The notes under the pieces were generated by a model. That model was not told the DNA's origin, did no database searches, and saw nothing but the letters and a program-made list of their open reading frames with translations. Below are positions 11,081-22,840 of a DNA stretch of 64,000 nt, piece after piece. Numbering within the stretch: position 1 is the stretch's first letter; each line of letters opens with the position of its first letter. The stretch spans positions 3,201,445-3,265,444 of the forward strand of contig OX465286.1 of assembly GCA_949987705.1 (NCBI GenBank). Direction: 5' to 3'. Source of the stretch: Thereva unica (Eukaryota; Arthropoda; Insecta; Diptera; Therevidae). The position numbers and the translations under genes were made by a program.

Positions 11081-13060
11081 AAACTACATAGGATAAACGT
11101 CCATCAACGTCGGCCAAACAATTACTAAACAAGAATACAGAATACTAAACAAAAATACAGAAAGATAACGAAAAACGTCGCTAAGCCCATGAAACTGGTT
11201 GCTTCATAACATCGCTTATGCCTGCCCAATTATACAAAGATCATTTCCAATAATTAATATCCCCGGCGAGAACATTATTTTACATATTATTATTTTCCAA
11301 GTTTACCGAACAAAAATCCGCACGGCCAGAAAAAATTTCCCTGTTCGAGAGGAGCGAGCGAAAAAAACGAGGCAAATTCCACCAATTAAAAGTGTTATAA
11401 TATATCATGGCTGACACTTTAGCACACAGTGGAATAATCTCGTTCTGCTGGCGCTGTAACATCCATAAATCATCAAAAAAATCGCAACAACATCGCGAGG
11501 CAGCCATTGCGCTCATAAATTAGCGATCGAACATTGTTTTAAGCAAATTGACGCCACGAAATCCCCCCACTGCGTAGACGCAACTGTAATGCATTCTGAA
11601 AATGCATAGCAACGGAATGGAATGGCATGGGCCGCTACATAAACGCACTATAGCATACCCCTGGAACGGTGGAGCCACACCACATCATCATCATCATCAG
11701 CAGCATCAGCATCGTCCGTCGGTCGTCCTCGTTGAGGCTGGGGCAATACACAGCCTCGGGGTGTTCTCCTTCTCCTCTTGTTTTCGGGGCTCCCACTTTG
11801 TCCTTATCACTGGGTACGTCTTGTACCTGCTGGGATGATAGCAGGTGACTCTTGCGGTCAATCGCACTATTGCTATGCTTATTTCTGGCTCGCGCATGGG
11901 GAGCCCGGATCGGTCTCTTCTCGCTGGATTCGATTCTGTTGCCCCAATGGTGAAGCAGCTTGTCCCTTTTGATATCTCTTGGAATTTCATTCTTTGGCAT
12001 CTTTTCATTTTCCCTTTTTCGTCCATTGCGGTATCCCCGCCTCTCTCTGGTTAAATAGAAAAGCCAACCAGTGTCCCAATGCTGTATCCTCGACATCTTG
12101 GGGAGTTTATAGAAAAATTTTACAGCAATTAGTTTCCTGTTGAGAGAACTGAAGCACACCAAAGCAGCAGCGAGATGAATGACCGGATCTTGTACACTAA
12201 GTCCATATCCTTGCCGGTCCCCTTTTGTCCGTTAATTGTATTCTGGGAGAATTCAAACGTGGCTCGGTATTACATATATATAAAAGGAGACCATAAAAAC
12301 GAAGTCAGGATATAGACAACATTTCTGTAAAAAGAAAGATCCATGGTCTATTAGCTTTTGTGAATAAATATAGCACAGAGAAAAAATAAAGAAGAAGCTT
12401 TCTCTATCTCCTCTATACATTTTGGCATCCTGAAAAGGTCGAGATAGGAGAACGACAACGCCAGGGGGAGAATCATATCCAAGGATCATCGATACTTAAA
12501 TAGAGAAAATACTTGTAGGTCCTTGTACAGAAGATTCACTCGCACATAATGATGGGATACAATAGCGACGTGTTCACCCGAGGAATAAGGAGATTACACT
12601 ATTGTTCAGGTGGTACAGTCGGCACGGATTTGTTGTCATCGTTTTCAATGGTTAACAAATTCAAAAGGGAATGGAACATAGAGAACAGAAAGGGAGGGAA
12701 ACATACAGAAAGAGGAGAGCTTCTTTCTCTACATTTTCTTTCATTCTTTTATTATGTAGCATGATACCTTTACTGGATTTCATTTGTAGTTCTTTTATGC
12801 GACGCTTTTTGAAAGGGGGCAGTGGGGGCGGGGCGGGTCGGTGCGCTTTCAACGGGGCGCCTGCAGGAGATAATTGCTCGCATCAAAGGCGCGCGTTAAA
12901 TGCTTAAATACAAAACAAAACATAAAAGAAATAAAATCCCCTTTAATAATAAGAAACTTTCAAGCTTTGGTTTAGAAATTCGAAATTACATAATGTTAGC
13001 ATAAGTGTAATAGTTAAGTTTAACCCATAATCTGCTACAGAAGTAGAAATAAGAAAATCT
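11081..13060. other. Non-coding DNA, no gene seen
   Basis: This stretch includes a CATCATCATCATCATCAGCAG cluster at about 11683-11710 that makes a methionine-rich minus-strand reading. It has ORFs of up to 175 codons on both strands (for example 11635-12162 minus) whose residue content is not family-like. A GC-rich patch lies at 12810-12900. No transposon motif or splice-bounded exon was recognised. Confidence 0.5.
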
Positions 13061-13175
13061 CTCCTAAAAGTATGCAGAATTAAATATTAATAATTTAGAT
13101 GTACCCTAAAAGTATGCAAGGAAAGAAGAAGATAACTGGCCCACAGGGATGCTACGCCAGCATAGTCAGAAGTAA
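13061..13175 (+). repeat. CCTAAAAGTATGC-family repeat, copy 1
   Basis: CTCCTAAAAGTATGCA occurs at about 13063 and CCTAAAAGTATGCAAGG at 13104. It is followed by AACTGGCCCACAGGGATGCTACG at about 13134-13156. The same two-part arrangement recurs at 58030-58095 and 59278-59335, with a partial match at 27335-27360. This indicates an unnamed dispersed repeat. Its full extent and class are unknown, and no ORF is associated. Confidence 0.5.
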
Positions 13176-13186
13176 GGGCCTTTATA

Positions 13187-13411
13187 CTGGGGCTTATTCT
13201 GAAAGTCGAATCACTCACATGACATTTGCATGACTGTTGCATCACGGCTAAAAACTTCCACTTAAAGGCAAATAACTCACTTTATTCCACTCTAGGGAAA
13301 GCCCATGAAACTGACGGTTGGCAATTTTAAATGAGATATGTCTCTTGATTCGACTCGGGGAATACCATTTTTTGAGAGTGCAAGTCACATGACTTTCAGA
13401 ATAAGGCCCAC
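13187..13411. mobile_element. MITE with TA target duplication (225 bp), copy 1
   Basis: The left end CTGGGGCTTATTCTGAAAGT and the right end, read on the other strand as GTGGGCCTTATTCTGAAAGT, form terminal inverted repeats of about 21 bp with two mismatches. The inverse similarity continues into a CACATGAC motif. The dinucleotide TA flanks both ends (13185-13186 and 13412-13413), as expected for a Tc1/mariner-type target duplication. The 225-bp interior has no coding capacity. The element at 32442-32668 has nearly the same length and related ends, so both belong to one family. Confidence 0.8.
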
Positions 13412-13413
13412 TA

Positions 13414-16400
13414 TCGACGGTTTTGTCACTGAATGCAAATTAATAGATAAATCAGCTCTAGTTGAAAAGGTAGTATATATAAGAGTGAAGGAGTAGCTGA
13501 GAGAACCAACACGCGGTTTTATTCCGCATCAACCCCTCAAATACTACCGTGACAGAGCGTTGACTTCGAGGATCGAACAGGAGATGACTCCAAATCAGAG
13601 ATAGGGTGGATTCCGAGACTTGGACGAAAGCCCCTAATTTAGTATAGCGTTCAGCTTAGTTTACCCTACCTGCTCTCCTATAATGGCATACACCTATGAA
13701 AAAATTGCGAGAAAATCGAATTTAGGTTCAATACTTTCGACAACGCTATACAGATGGTGTATAAGGTATTCTGCAGCGTAAGGCGGAGCAAAAACAACCA
13801 GTCTCCCATGGTAGAATGGAGATCGCTCGAAGCGCAGTGAGTTAACAAAAGAGAACTTAAATAGCTGGTACTAAACAAGACCTTTGGGTCTACAAAACTG
13901 CCTAAAGATGCCCAAGAAAGCCTCAGCCAAGAGAGAGATACTCTTCAGGTGTACTGCCAATGTTTTGAGAGACTAGGAGATTCTGCTGGACTACGCAAGA
14001 TCCTCTCCAACTGGAGTGGTCAGTTCGTCCTTTATAAATAAAGAAGGAATGGAGCTCAAAGGAATCACACGGCAGCTAATAAGGAACACACCTTCCCGGA
14101 TCTAAGAATCACAATAAAATGGAAGCAGCAGAGTATGTAGACAGCAATCATGGGCGGACGGGATCTCCAAACCACAAGTCAGATAATTGTTAAGCTTCCG
14201 CAACTCCACAGGAATGGTTAATGTAATTAAACCTGCGGAAACTACTTGATTCAGCTTCTCACCGATCATGGCGGTTGGCAATTGGTGATCCACACTACCC
14301 AATCTTCGTCTATGCCCAATCAAAAGCTTTACTGCGCCGTCTTAAAGCGACCATTACTCAAAGTTTAGTGTAAATTGAAAGTAAAACGAAAAACAAGCAG
14401 CTTCCTCGCTAGATTTCAATCAATACCTGGCAGACAAACGGACATATTAATTAACATATCTAGGAATTTAATTAAGGAACGGTTTTTATTGCTCGTATAA
14501 CTTCTTTCAATAAAACAGTTACGAACCAGAAGGAGAAATTTATTATTTCCTCTCTTGATTTTTTCCTCGTTTTGCACTTTTCTAGAAGTTGTCGTTTGTT
14601 ATACAATCAAGGATACCTTGTCCGGTGGAGCCGTCTCCTCTCGCGATATTCAGCTACTATATGGGTATTATATAACGACTGGTATGAAACTAGCTTCTAC
14701 CAAGACGCCGCCCTGCCCCGTCCCTCCCGTCGCGTCGTCGCATGGAGACCATCCCTTTATATTAGTTTCTACAGCCAAACATGATCTAAGATTGCGTCCG
14801 CCAGTTCTGAGATGTCCGCACTGGTAATATCACGAAATGCTCATCCTATTGGGACGCCGAACAAGATTTTCGTTCGCCTCTCCAGCGACTGGCATCCGTC
14901 CCATATAGTAGATGCTTCTCTAGCGGCTAGAAATATTTGTGAAGACTATGAAACAGATTTTGCATTCGCATGATGCTTTTTTTTCGTTTGTGCTTCGTTG
15001 TTGATTTTTCATGAACTTGTTTTTACAATTTCACACCAATCCCCGATCTCGTCGTTAGTTGTCCCCGTCCATTCAGTTTGGACAGGTATCCCCCCTTGGC
15101 ACTATATTATATCCTAATGACGGGGCTTAAGATGCGCGGCAAAAAACGAAGCCGCAATTGAAAAAGATAACATTCTGTTATCCCAATACACACATTTGTG
15201 CGCCGATATCCTATAAACTTTTGAGAGACAACCAGCTATACCGCCGCGGAATATAAATGCATATTTAGTTGGGCTATGCGCGCATTTTAAATCGAAATGA
15301 AAATGAAGAAAATAATGTTTTGGAAACTTGTTATTTTGCATGATAATCCACTTTGGCTGTGGCCTTTCTGCGTGCCGCCCTCTGCGCCCCGCACTTTAAA
15401 TGCGCTCTGATTTGTTTACGTCTTGTCATGAATGTTGCAGCTTATAATTTATATAAAAAAAAGGACACCATTTTTTACGGTACTCTGGAGGGAAATGCAC
15501 CTGTTCGTTTTGGTGTTATAAAGTCTCGCCAGTGTGGAGACGGCAGAGGGTCCCGCGAACATCTAAATTCTTATTTTCGGTTTGTTAAGATTAAAAATAA
15601 ATTCAAAACGTCTCAGATCAATTCTTATTAATGGATTTTTGATTGGGTGTAATTTTATAGTCATCGATGGGAACGTGGGTGTGTGTGTTGGGTTATAATC
15701 GCCACAGTTTAGTATCGAGATTTGAACGAAATTAAAATTCACATAAATGCTTCTTTTGATGCACCTGTCACACTAAAAAAGGAATTTTTATGTTTTATTG
15801 GCGTGGGTTTAGCTCTAAGATCGAGGATCACCCTGTGCACTGCCCGTCCATTGATCACGTCATGGAACTCTAGTGGTAGTGGACTATGGAGCCATTGCAT
15901 ATCTGCGAATTCTTGGGGATAGTGCATATCGACTACAGTTCCTTTGTTCTAAAAACAGAGTAGCCGACTATCCTTACATAAATTAGAACTTACAGCTGCT
16001 CTCCTTGCTTCAAGGCTGATAATGCATTTAAAGCGCAGTTTGAAGGCATTCGCAGAAAGGAGGCATTCTCCTGGTTCAGAGAGTCCAGTAGATCTGCCGT
16101 AGATCTTGTTCTCCTCCACTTTTGGCTATGGGGACCAACATGGTTCAGCATGTATAATTACCGTAGTCGAGAATCTCGTTAACTCTCGACCACTGGCGTA
16201 CCTATCTTTGTCAGACCCCTCCACGCTGACATGATGCTCGGTAAGGTGATTTGCCATATAACGGCTAATCCCAGCCACTGGCATCATAGCCCAGCGCTTC
16301 CCCGAGGTGCACAAGCCTCACCACCACGACAAGGTGTAGGTACATTGGTGAGGACCGGACCGATTAAGGAGACCTTGAAAATTTGTTCTATAAATTCGAG

Positions 16401-17780
16401 AAATTCTAAGTACAACGTTCGAGAAGATTCTTCGTGAATTTTTAAAAGTGCACGGCCCCACACCCGCCGTGCACAGTGACAGCCACCATATTTGTAAACC
16501 GTACTGTCTCCTATAACTCCTCCGTCGCGCCATCAACATTTACTAAACCTTATCGAGAGATCAACATACATATTTTATTAACAATCTTTAATTCGCCCGG
16601 GCAATAATCGATTTCGCGATCGGTTTTGTATCAATTAATCTGATTGGTAGATTTTCCGATCTCCTACGCGACGAATTAGTCGATTTTTAGTTGGGAGATT
16701 TTTCGATCTCCTACGGAACAGACATTGTATCGATTAACTTTGAAACGAAATGCCGTACTTATAATTTGTTTTAGAGTTCTAGAAGGAGTAAAGAGATGGT
16801 AAAGCTTGCACCGGCAAAACACAGCGAAATTTTTGAATACGAATTGGGTGATCGATACTATCTGATTGGACACTTTCTGATAAACAAGAACGCGAAACAG
16901 AATATGAAGAAATACTGAGTAGAAAGTACTGCTTGGATTCTCTGCTGGGGAAAAAAGAAAATAGTTAGATAAAAAAGAGTAGCCCTCATGAAGAGGACTA
17001 CACTGAAAAATATTGTTAATAATTTATATGCATATGTTTTAAACAAGTGTAATAAAATAAATAACATAAAAAAAAATTCTTAAGATCAAACCTTGTTGAT
17101 AAAAATTACCCATGATGATTGTTGATGGTCGACTGTTGATTGATGAATGATGAATGACGAATAATCTGTTGATGTCTGATGATGATTAAGTTGATTTTAT
17201 AAATGTTGATTGATGGGGGTTTCAAGAGAGGAAAGGCTACAATCTGCAAGGCAATAGTTAAAAGCAGAAAATTTAAATAAAAAATAAAATCTCTAATGAC
17301 TAGCCGAATGATGACGATGATTGTCGACGGACAATATTGTTTTTCATATAGTACTCCTCAGTTAAAGCTTACTAATCATTTGTTTGCAGCAAAGTTAGTT
17401 TCAGAAAGTTCATCAATATCGGTTTTCTTGATCAGCATTTTTTTCGTAGTTCTTTAGCATCATATTTCGATAGTTCGTGTTTAAATTGTTGTAAGTTTTC
17501 TATTTTATAGTTTAATTTATTAAACATAATGTTAAGTAGTTAAGTAAATTTTATGTAAAAAAGTAAAAAGGGTGGGTAGACACACAAATCCTAAAAATTG
17601 AATCTAAAAACAACGAGGACGGACCTAAAATTAACCTAAATAAATAAGCTAAGCCCTAGGTAATACAAGAGAAGACACAACAAGATGAGCCAATATATTT
17701 TTCAAGGGGAGGTCTGAGTGTGCCATAAACAGAGTAAAACAATTCGCTTTAAACTGTTTAATATTGGCTAGTGTTATTTA
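13414..17780. other. Mostly unassigned DNA, probable old transposon debris and AT-rich filler
   Basis: No gene is readable. The stretch 13550-14350 has scattered ORF-like sequence with many stops and could be old retrotransposon DNA, but no motif could be named. The stretch 15940-16360 ends with a conserved short block listed separately at 16312-16353. The stretch 17095-17215 is a degenerate TGATGATTGTTGAT-type simple repeat. The rest is AT-rich. Confidence 0.45.
16312..16353. repeat. Conserved CCTCACC/GGTGAGG hairpin block, copy 1
   Basis: CAAGCCTCACCACCACGACA followed by AGGTGTAGGTACATTGGTGAGG is repeated almost exactly at 23294-23335. CCTCACC and GGTGAGG can pair as a 7-bp stem. Both copies lie at the edge of diverged, transposon-like DNA, and a shared upstream trace (TATCTTTGTCAGACCCC against TATCTTAGTCAGGGCGCC) also matches. 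The block may belong to a LINE untranslated region, with orientation uncertain. Confidence 0.5.
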
Positions 17781-17784
17781 AGTC

Positions 17785-17905
17785 ACTTAATGCGGGCTCC
17801 CAATGCATCCGCTCCGTTAAAATTCGAAGTTTGCTTAGAACTTATATGGCAGTGAGAAAAGGTGGTTTCAATCGGAGCAGATGCATTGGGATACCGGCTT
17901 TAGAG
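17785..17905. repeat. Short foldback element
   Basis: CCCAATGCATCCGCTCCGTT at about 17799-17818 is matched in inverse orientation by ATCGGAGCAGATGCATTGGG at about 17871-17890. Weaker pairing extends outwards (TGCGGGCTC against ATACCGGCTTTA). The arms are separated by about 50 bases, giving a foldback of about 110-120 bp. No ORF or clear target duplication is seen. It could be a small MITE or a single-stranded-DNA hairpin element. Confidence 0.55.
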
Positions 17906-19374
17906 CTAATCTACCTAAAATGTGTTGTGATAATTCTAACGTTTCGTTATTATTAATTTTCTGCATTCCTTTATTTTCCTTTAGTTGATGATGTCTCTAC
18001 CATGATGTCCATTTTATTTACTATAGTGATTCTCTTGTATTTATTTCTTCGATTGACTCTCCTCCATCTTCATTTTCTTAAATTATAAATCTAATACCTA
18101 AGTCAAAGGGCGAAAATAACATGTAAATACATCTAGCGTAGCTCCACATATTGTTTCGCTAGGCATTCGAAGCAAGCGCCGCTTCAGGCTACACCCTCAA
18201 TGTGGCCGAAAGTCCATAAGCGGACACTGCCTGGACCCATTCAATACCTAATAAAAATATTGAATGTGCGGTTCGTCCCATGATCGGGGAAGAATAGCAT
18301 CGGTTCATTGAAAGTGTTGCCTGTAGCAAATTAGTTTTCACAATTTGATCAGACAAATTTCCATGAATAAACCTACTTAAATATCTAGAAGATCACCCAG
18401 TGACATCCTAACAAGATTGACACTTCATAAAGACGACCCTTCGCTAGTTTGATTTCCCCGTTTCTGTGCCAGCTCACAGTTGGCTAGCCCACAACCCTAC
18501 CACAGTTGCCTGTGTCCCCACAAATTTGATCTGTTAGTGCGAGGTAGACGATATGTCAGCATCAATCTTATCTAAACTAATAAGCCTTGCATAAGAAAAG
18601 GTGTCCGCTCCCGAAGGGGACTCCGATCCTATGACTTCACTTCGGCCCCTAGCACTCACAGTTGCCTGCAAGTTGCGAACCAGGCTGAACTCCACTAAGC
18701 TCGACCCCTCACAAACGAGTCAAAGCCCCGGGACAATGAAACGATGGTGTGACCATCCAGTATCAGGCAGATAAGTGACACCCGAATATCGCGCCACTCG
18801 ATAAACAGATGGCAGCTTTCATACCCACTAAAGAGATTGCTAAAAATCGGGGGAGACCCGTGACTTGAGCCGCCTGGCAACTGCAGCTAAGCAGCTGTCC
18901 GCTAATGTTGGCCAAAGCTACTACTACCCTGAAAGAAATGTTTATATAGCTTACTTGCTAAAAACGATACGCCCTACAGTCTACATAAACTCAACTCCCG
19001 ATCTAAGTGTCTAGCATAAAGAATAAAATAGGGGTACTCACCACCTTTCCGACTCTCTCGAAACCCAAAAATTCACACTAAAGTTACACTTCACTAATTT
19101 CACACTATCTGAAAAGAGAATAAAAAAAATTACAGTTAGTAAAATTTAAAATAGCATCAAAGTAGGATGAGCAGAGTTGGCTCAACGAAATTGAATCTAC
19201 AAAATCTAGTCTACAGTAGCAATATCAAAGGCCCTAACCAATTCAATCAATCTGTGCACAAGCTGGAGCCCACGCGAAGTAGCAAGTCAGCCAGTGACAG
19301 CAATAAAAAAATTAACTAAAATAAATAAAATAATAGAATAAACTTACCACACACTTCCTAGACATCCAGCATTG
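17906..19374. other. Unassigned DNA, possible decayed element
   Basis: No gene is seen. The stretch 18100-18930 has higher GC than its flanks and several direct and inverse short repeats, and could be an old element or its terminal sequence. No coding motif, primer-binding site or matching terminal repeat was found. The stretch 18930-19374 is AT-rich. Confidence 0.4.
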
Positions 19375-19705
19375 ATGCGTTATCCAATGGTAAGAGTAGT
19401 CCACAGTACAGATTATCCTATCCAGGTTATCCACCATAAAGCAGTCCGATATGTTATCTGATGATAAGAGTCCAGATTATCCAATCCAGTCTATAGTCCA
19501 GATTATCCAATCCAGTCCACAGTTCAGATTATCCAATCCAGGGTATGTACCATTATATGTCCGATATGTTATCCAATGATCCAACGACGATATCAACGAT
19601 TATCCAATCCAGATTGTCCACCATAAAGCTGTCCGATATATTATCCAATGATCCAACGACGATATCAACGATTACCCAATCCAGGGTGTCCTTGGCCAGA
19701 TCCTT
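19375..19705 (+). repeat. Tandem repeat, about 72-bp unit, GATTATCCAATCCAG-rich
   Basis: CCGATATGTTATCCAATGAT at 19561 recurs as CCGATATATTATCCAATGAT at 19633, a 72-base period over almost two units. The shorter core GATTATCCAATCCAG recurs many times between about 19470 and 19690, and CCACCATAAAGC(A/T)GTCCGATAT appears at about 19430 and 19618. The left part is degenerate. This looks like a local minisatellite formed by unequal duplication of a shorter ATTATCCAATCCAG unit. Confidence 0.75.
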
Positions 19706-20650
19706 GTTAAAAAACACTACGCGACACTCCCGTATCCACACTAACCGTTAAAAACGAACCCGAGACAAAAAGAAAAATTATGAAGAACGATTTGCCCGCA
19801 CTTTTCTTCTTGCACAAATCTTACAGTTGGAGATCAGAACAGTGGGAATAGATGGTTAAAGATGAGAATTGCACATTAGGCAATGATATTTTCAAAAATA
19901 AATAAAAAAATCGAATAATGTACTAAGCTAACAACGAAGTAAATCGACGATCCGCTGCGCTGAGTTTGGTCTAAAGTCTACCTAAAGTCAAGATAAAGTC
20001 TAGCCAGCACTAAACTAAAATGGAGTGATTTGACTGAATTGAAGAACTGCAGCAATGGCGATACGTTAGATAACCATAACTAAGTTCCTGCAGAATTCAT
20101 CCAAACCACAAAAGGCATGCAGTAATCAAATTATTGTACTCACCGCCCACCCCCCTTGATCTCATGGAAGCGTTGAGCTGAAAGGCAAAAGTTAGCACTA
20201 AAAGCACTCCCGAATAATCTACCCTATTCAAAAAAAAAAAAAAAAAATCGAGGCGTGTGGATATTATTTTAAACGAAACGAGAGCGTTCTGGAAGTAGAA
20301 AAAAACATAAACGGTCATTACTAAGGTTACTAAGGGCTGTTTAGACAGTTAGTATCGTTAAAAGTGTTTAATACTATCGAAAGTGTTTATTACCATTAAA
20401 AGTGTTTATTACTTACTTTTTATATTTATTTACAAAGTGCATTTCCTAAATGTATATCCATCGATGTATCGTAGAATTGTCTACAATAACCTTGTCCTTC
20501 CTATCCTTGTCCTTTAAAAGAATCAAAAAAAGGAAACTCAAGCTTAATCCACAGTAACGAAACTTTGAGTTCTCACCTTGTTAGCGCACCTGCTGCTCTA
20601 CTCCTAAATCGTCCAAAATAATATATTGATGTATTTTAATTATAGGATCG
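19706..20650. other. AT-rich DNA with a small AAAGTGTTTATTACC repeat
   Basis: No gene is seen. At about 20355-20415 a unit near AAAGTGTTTATTACCATT is repeated three times with a period of roughly 20 bases. A 20-base A run lies near 20228. The rest is ordinary AT-rich sequence leading up to the RTE-type LINE fragment. Confidence 0.5.
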
Positions 20651-21905
20651 TGTTAAGTCATTCTTCATCCGAAAAGAATTCGTCTGGAAGTCGCCAGATG
20701 GAGTAACCAACAACGCAATTGATCCTGTCCTTATAGACGCACGCCACCAATCCAATGTGTTTGATGTGAGACCATACAGCGGCACAAATATAGACTCTGA
20801 TCACTTCTTAATAGGAAAGAAAATTAGGACCAGGATATCTGCAAAGAAAACAAGAAGAGGAAACAGAGACAGAAAATCTATCGCGGCAAGATTGCAGAGG
20901 AAGAGCACTAAAAAGTACAGAAGAAGGTGTTCGAGAGGTTTCTTGCAACAAGGACGATGGAAGAGTAGTAAAGTGATTTGATTAAGAATGCGCCCAGGTG
21001 ACAATGGAGAAAAGCCGAGTGTACCAAGTCATGCTAAATAGATACCGAACAAGGAACTCTGCAGAGGAGAAGAAAAGACTAGCTGAGAAGAGAATGTTTC
21101 TTCTTCTTTTTCAAAGGCTCTACAACCGGGATCCGGTTCTGGCATCTGGCAACATTTCAAAATACTAGAGGTTGGCCCGCTTTGGAGTCACATTCTGTCA
21201 CATGCCCCACTACAAAACTGAAACAACTCCAGAACTGCACTATAATTGCAACTATAGTACACTTCTGGAGCCGCTCCACCCCAACAGCAAAAGATATGAC
21301 AAAATGCGACAAAATAAAAGAATCAAGCATAAAAGTGGGGAGTTATTAAGTAATAAGGAGCAAGTATTGGCTAGGTGAACAGAGCATTTCGAGGAACTAC
21401 TATTAAGGAACCCAGAGCAGGGGCACATTGGTATCCGAAATGTATAGAACATGAATGCGGACGATGAGAATGACAGCACAGCATCCCATACCTTAGAAGA
21501 AGTACACCAAGCATTGCGAGGATTGATTAAAAAATAATAAGGATCAGGGTCTGGCAGCATACCTGCAGAACGCATTAAACAAGGCAGAGAGAAAACTATC
21601 CAAAAACTACATGAAGTAACAGTGGAAATCTGGAGACGGAGTAAAATGTCTGGAGTGGAACGAAGGCATAGTGTGTCCCTTACGCAAAAAAGTAGACCCT
21701 CTATCTTATAGCAACTATAGAGGAACAACGCTATTGAAGACAACATACAGAGTTTTTCTACCTGTACTCTATAATAGACTACATCCATACGTAGAAAGAA
21801 TATTAGGAAAGTATCAATGCGGTTTTCGTCCTGGAGGATCCACACCAGATCAGCTCGGAAGGTCGGAAGCGCAGGAGGTCACCCAAGGGCTTGCTGAGGG
21901 CTGAG
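20650..21905 (+). mobile_element. RTE-type LINE remnant: endonuclease end and reverse-transcriptase start
   Basis: This is the clearest transposon gene in the window. At 20674-20845 the reading runs FVWKSPDGVTNNAIDPVLID, then DVRPYSGTNIDSDHFLIGKK. This is the C-terminal part of an APE-type endonuclease, ending in the S-DH signature; the usual 'NQIDHVLID' histidine is a proline here. A basic linker follows. At 21320-21410 KHKSGELLSNKEQVLAR, a stop and TEHFEELL match the linker before the RT. Around 21548-21860 SGSIPAERIKQ, EWNEGIVCPL, SNYRGTTLLKT and GKYQCGFRPGGST are RT motifs 0 to 2 in two or more frames. The copy stops before the catalytic Y-ADD box and lacks both element ends. Frame changes and stops exclude function. 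Proteins of this type are often mis-annotated as 'craniofacial development protein 2-like'. Confidence 0.88.
21095..21165 (+). repeat. Possible short insertion inside the RTE LINE
   Basis: TTTCTTCTTCTTTTTCAAAG followed by GCTCTACAACCGGGATCCGG interrupts the LINE reading between the basic linker and the KHKSGELL segment. Sequences with a T/C-rich start followed by GC-TACAACC recur as dispersed repeats in several insect genomes. It could be a small insertion or simply degraded LINE sequence. No target duplication could be defined. Confidence 0.35.
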
Positions 21906-22840
21906 GGTTGTAGCCGCAAATATATATGACATATTTTGCTCACGCAACGATTCACTTGTGCAAATTGACATGCAAAAGCTGCTTGGCACAAGCAAATATA
22001 GTATAACAGATAAATAAATTCAAAAAAAATTAAAACTAGAAGCCACCTGCCATTTTAAAAAATTTGCAATCATAGAGAGGAAAATACTTGCCAAATCTTT
22101 TTTATAAAATACACATTATCCAACACTTCCACTCCATTAAATTAATTAATAAATCGATTATCGCGTATTTAAGATTAATTAATTTTACTTATTACATCAT
22201 TACATTCGTTTTAAATATGAAAAAATTATTTTTTTTTGTAACGCGACACCTTCACCCTTTGCCATTTCAAATATGAGACAAATTCCAACTGTCAAAAGAT
22301 ATTCTGCAAAAATCTGCAAATATTTTGCAGAAGTGGGAAGCGATTGATACTTTCTAACTTTCGGATCTAGATGGCGCTTGGTTACTAATAGTATTAAAAG
22401 TTTATTTTATTGATAATTATTAATTTAATTAATAAAATTATGGTTGAATTATGTTTTTTAGTAATTAAAAATATTATATAACATATAAATAATCAGTTTT
22501 CGATAATAATATGCGTAATAATAGTAATTTAGAAAAAACGTAAAAATCGACCAAAAACTGAGTTTTTATCGTTGCGATTCTTCTGCATTTTTTTGAGATT
22601 GAGTGAATTGAAATTTTTAGTTTTTTAGTTATTTCTTTAATTTAATTAGTTAATTTAGCTAATTTCGGGTTTATTTTAGTGAATTTATGTATTTTATAAG
22701 GTTTGGTACAATTTTTCTCTTTTCAGGTGTGTACTACCGGAAATTTGGAGCACGGAAAGGTCGAGCGAGGTATGAAACAGTGAAAATATTGCGATATAAT
22801 ATAAATAATATTGTTAGTATCTTGTTTGCCAGGCTTTTGT
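21906..22840. other. AT-rich DNA, no gene seen
   Basis: The interval is dominated by TTAATTAA-type AT runs. A weak exon-like context exists at 22728-22772, where a pyrimidine tract ending TTTTCAG precedes about 45 bases and then GTATGA, but the enclosed reading is not distinctive. No transposon motif is seen. Confidence 0.4.

Noticed and set aside
11635..12162. 175-codon minus-strand ORF
   Set aside because: It ends in a methionine run from a CAT repeat, the rest is charged without a pattern, and there is no splice or promoter support.
18100..18930. Possible LTR or large element terminus
   Set aside because: No matching second LTR, primer-binding site or coding domain was found in the window.
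21252..21845. 197-codon minus-strand ORF
   Set aside because: It is the antisense of the RTE reverse-transcriptase remnant, whose plus-strand reading has clear family motifs.
22728..22772. Exon-like interval after TTTTCAG and before GTATGA
   Set aside because: The enclosed reading has no recognisable motif, and such words are frequent in T-rich DNA.
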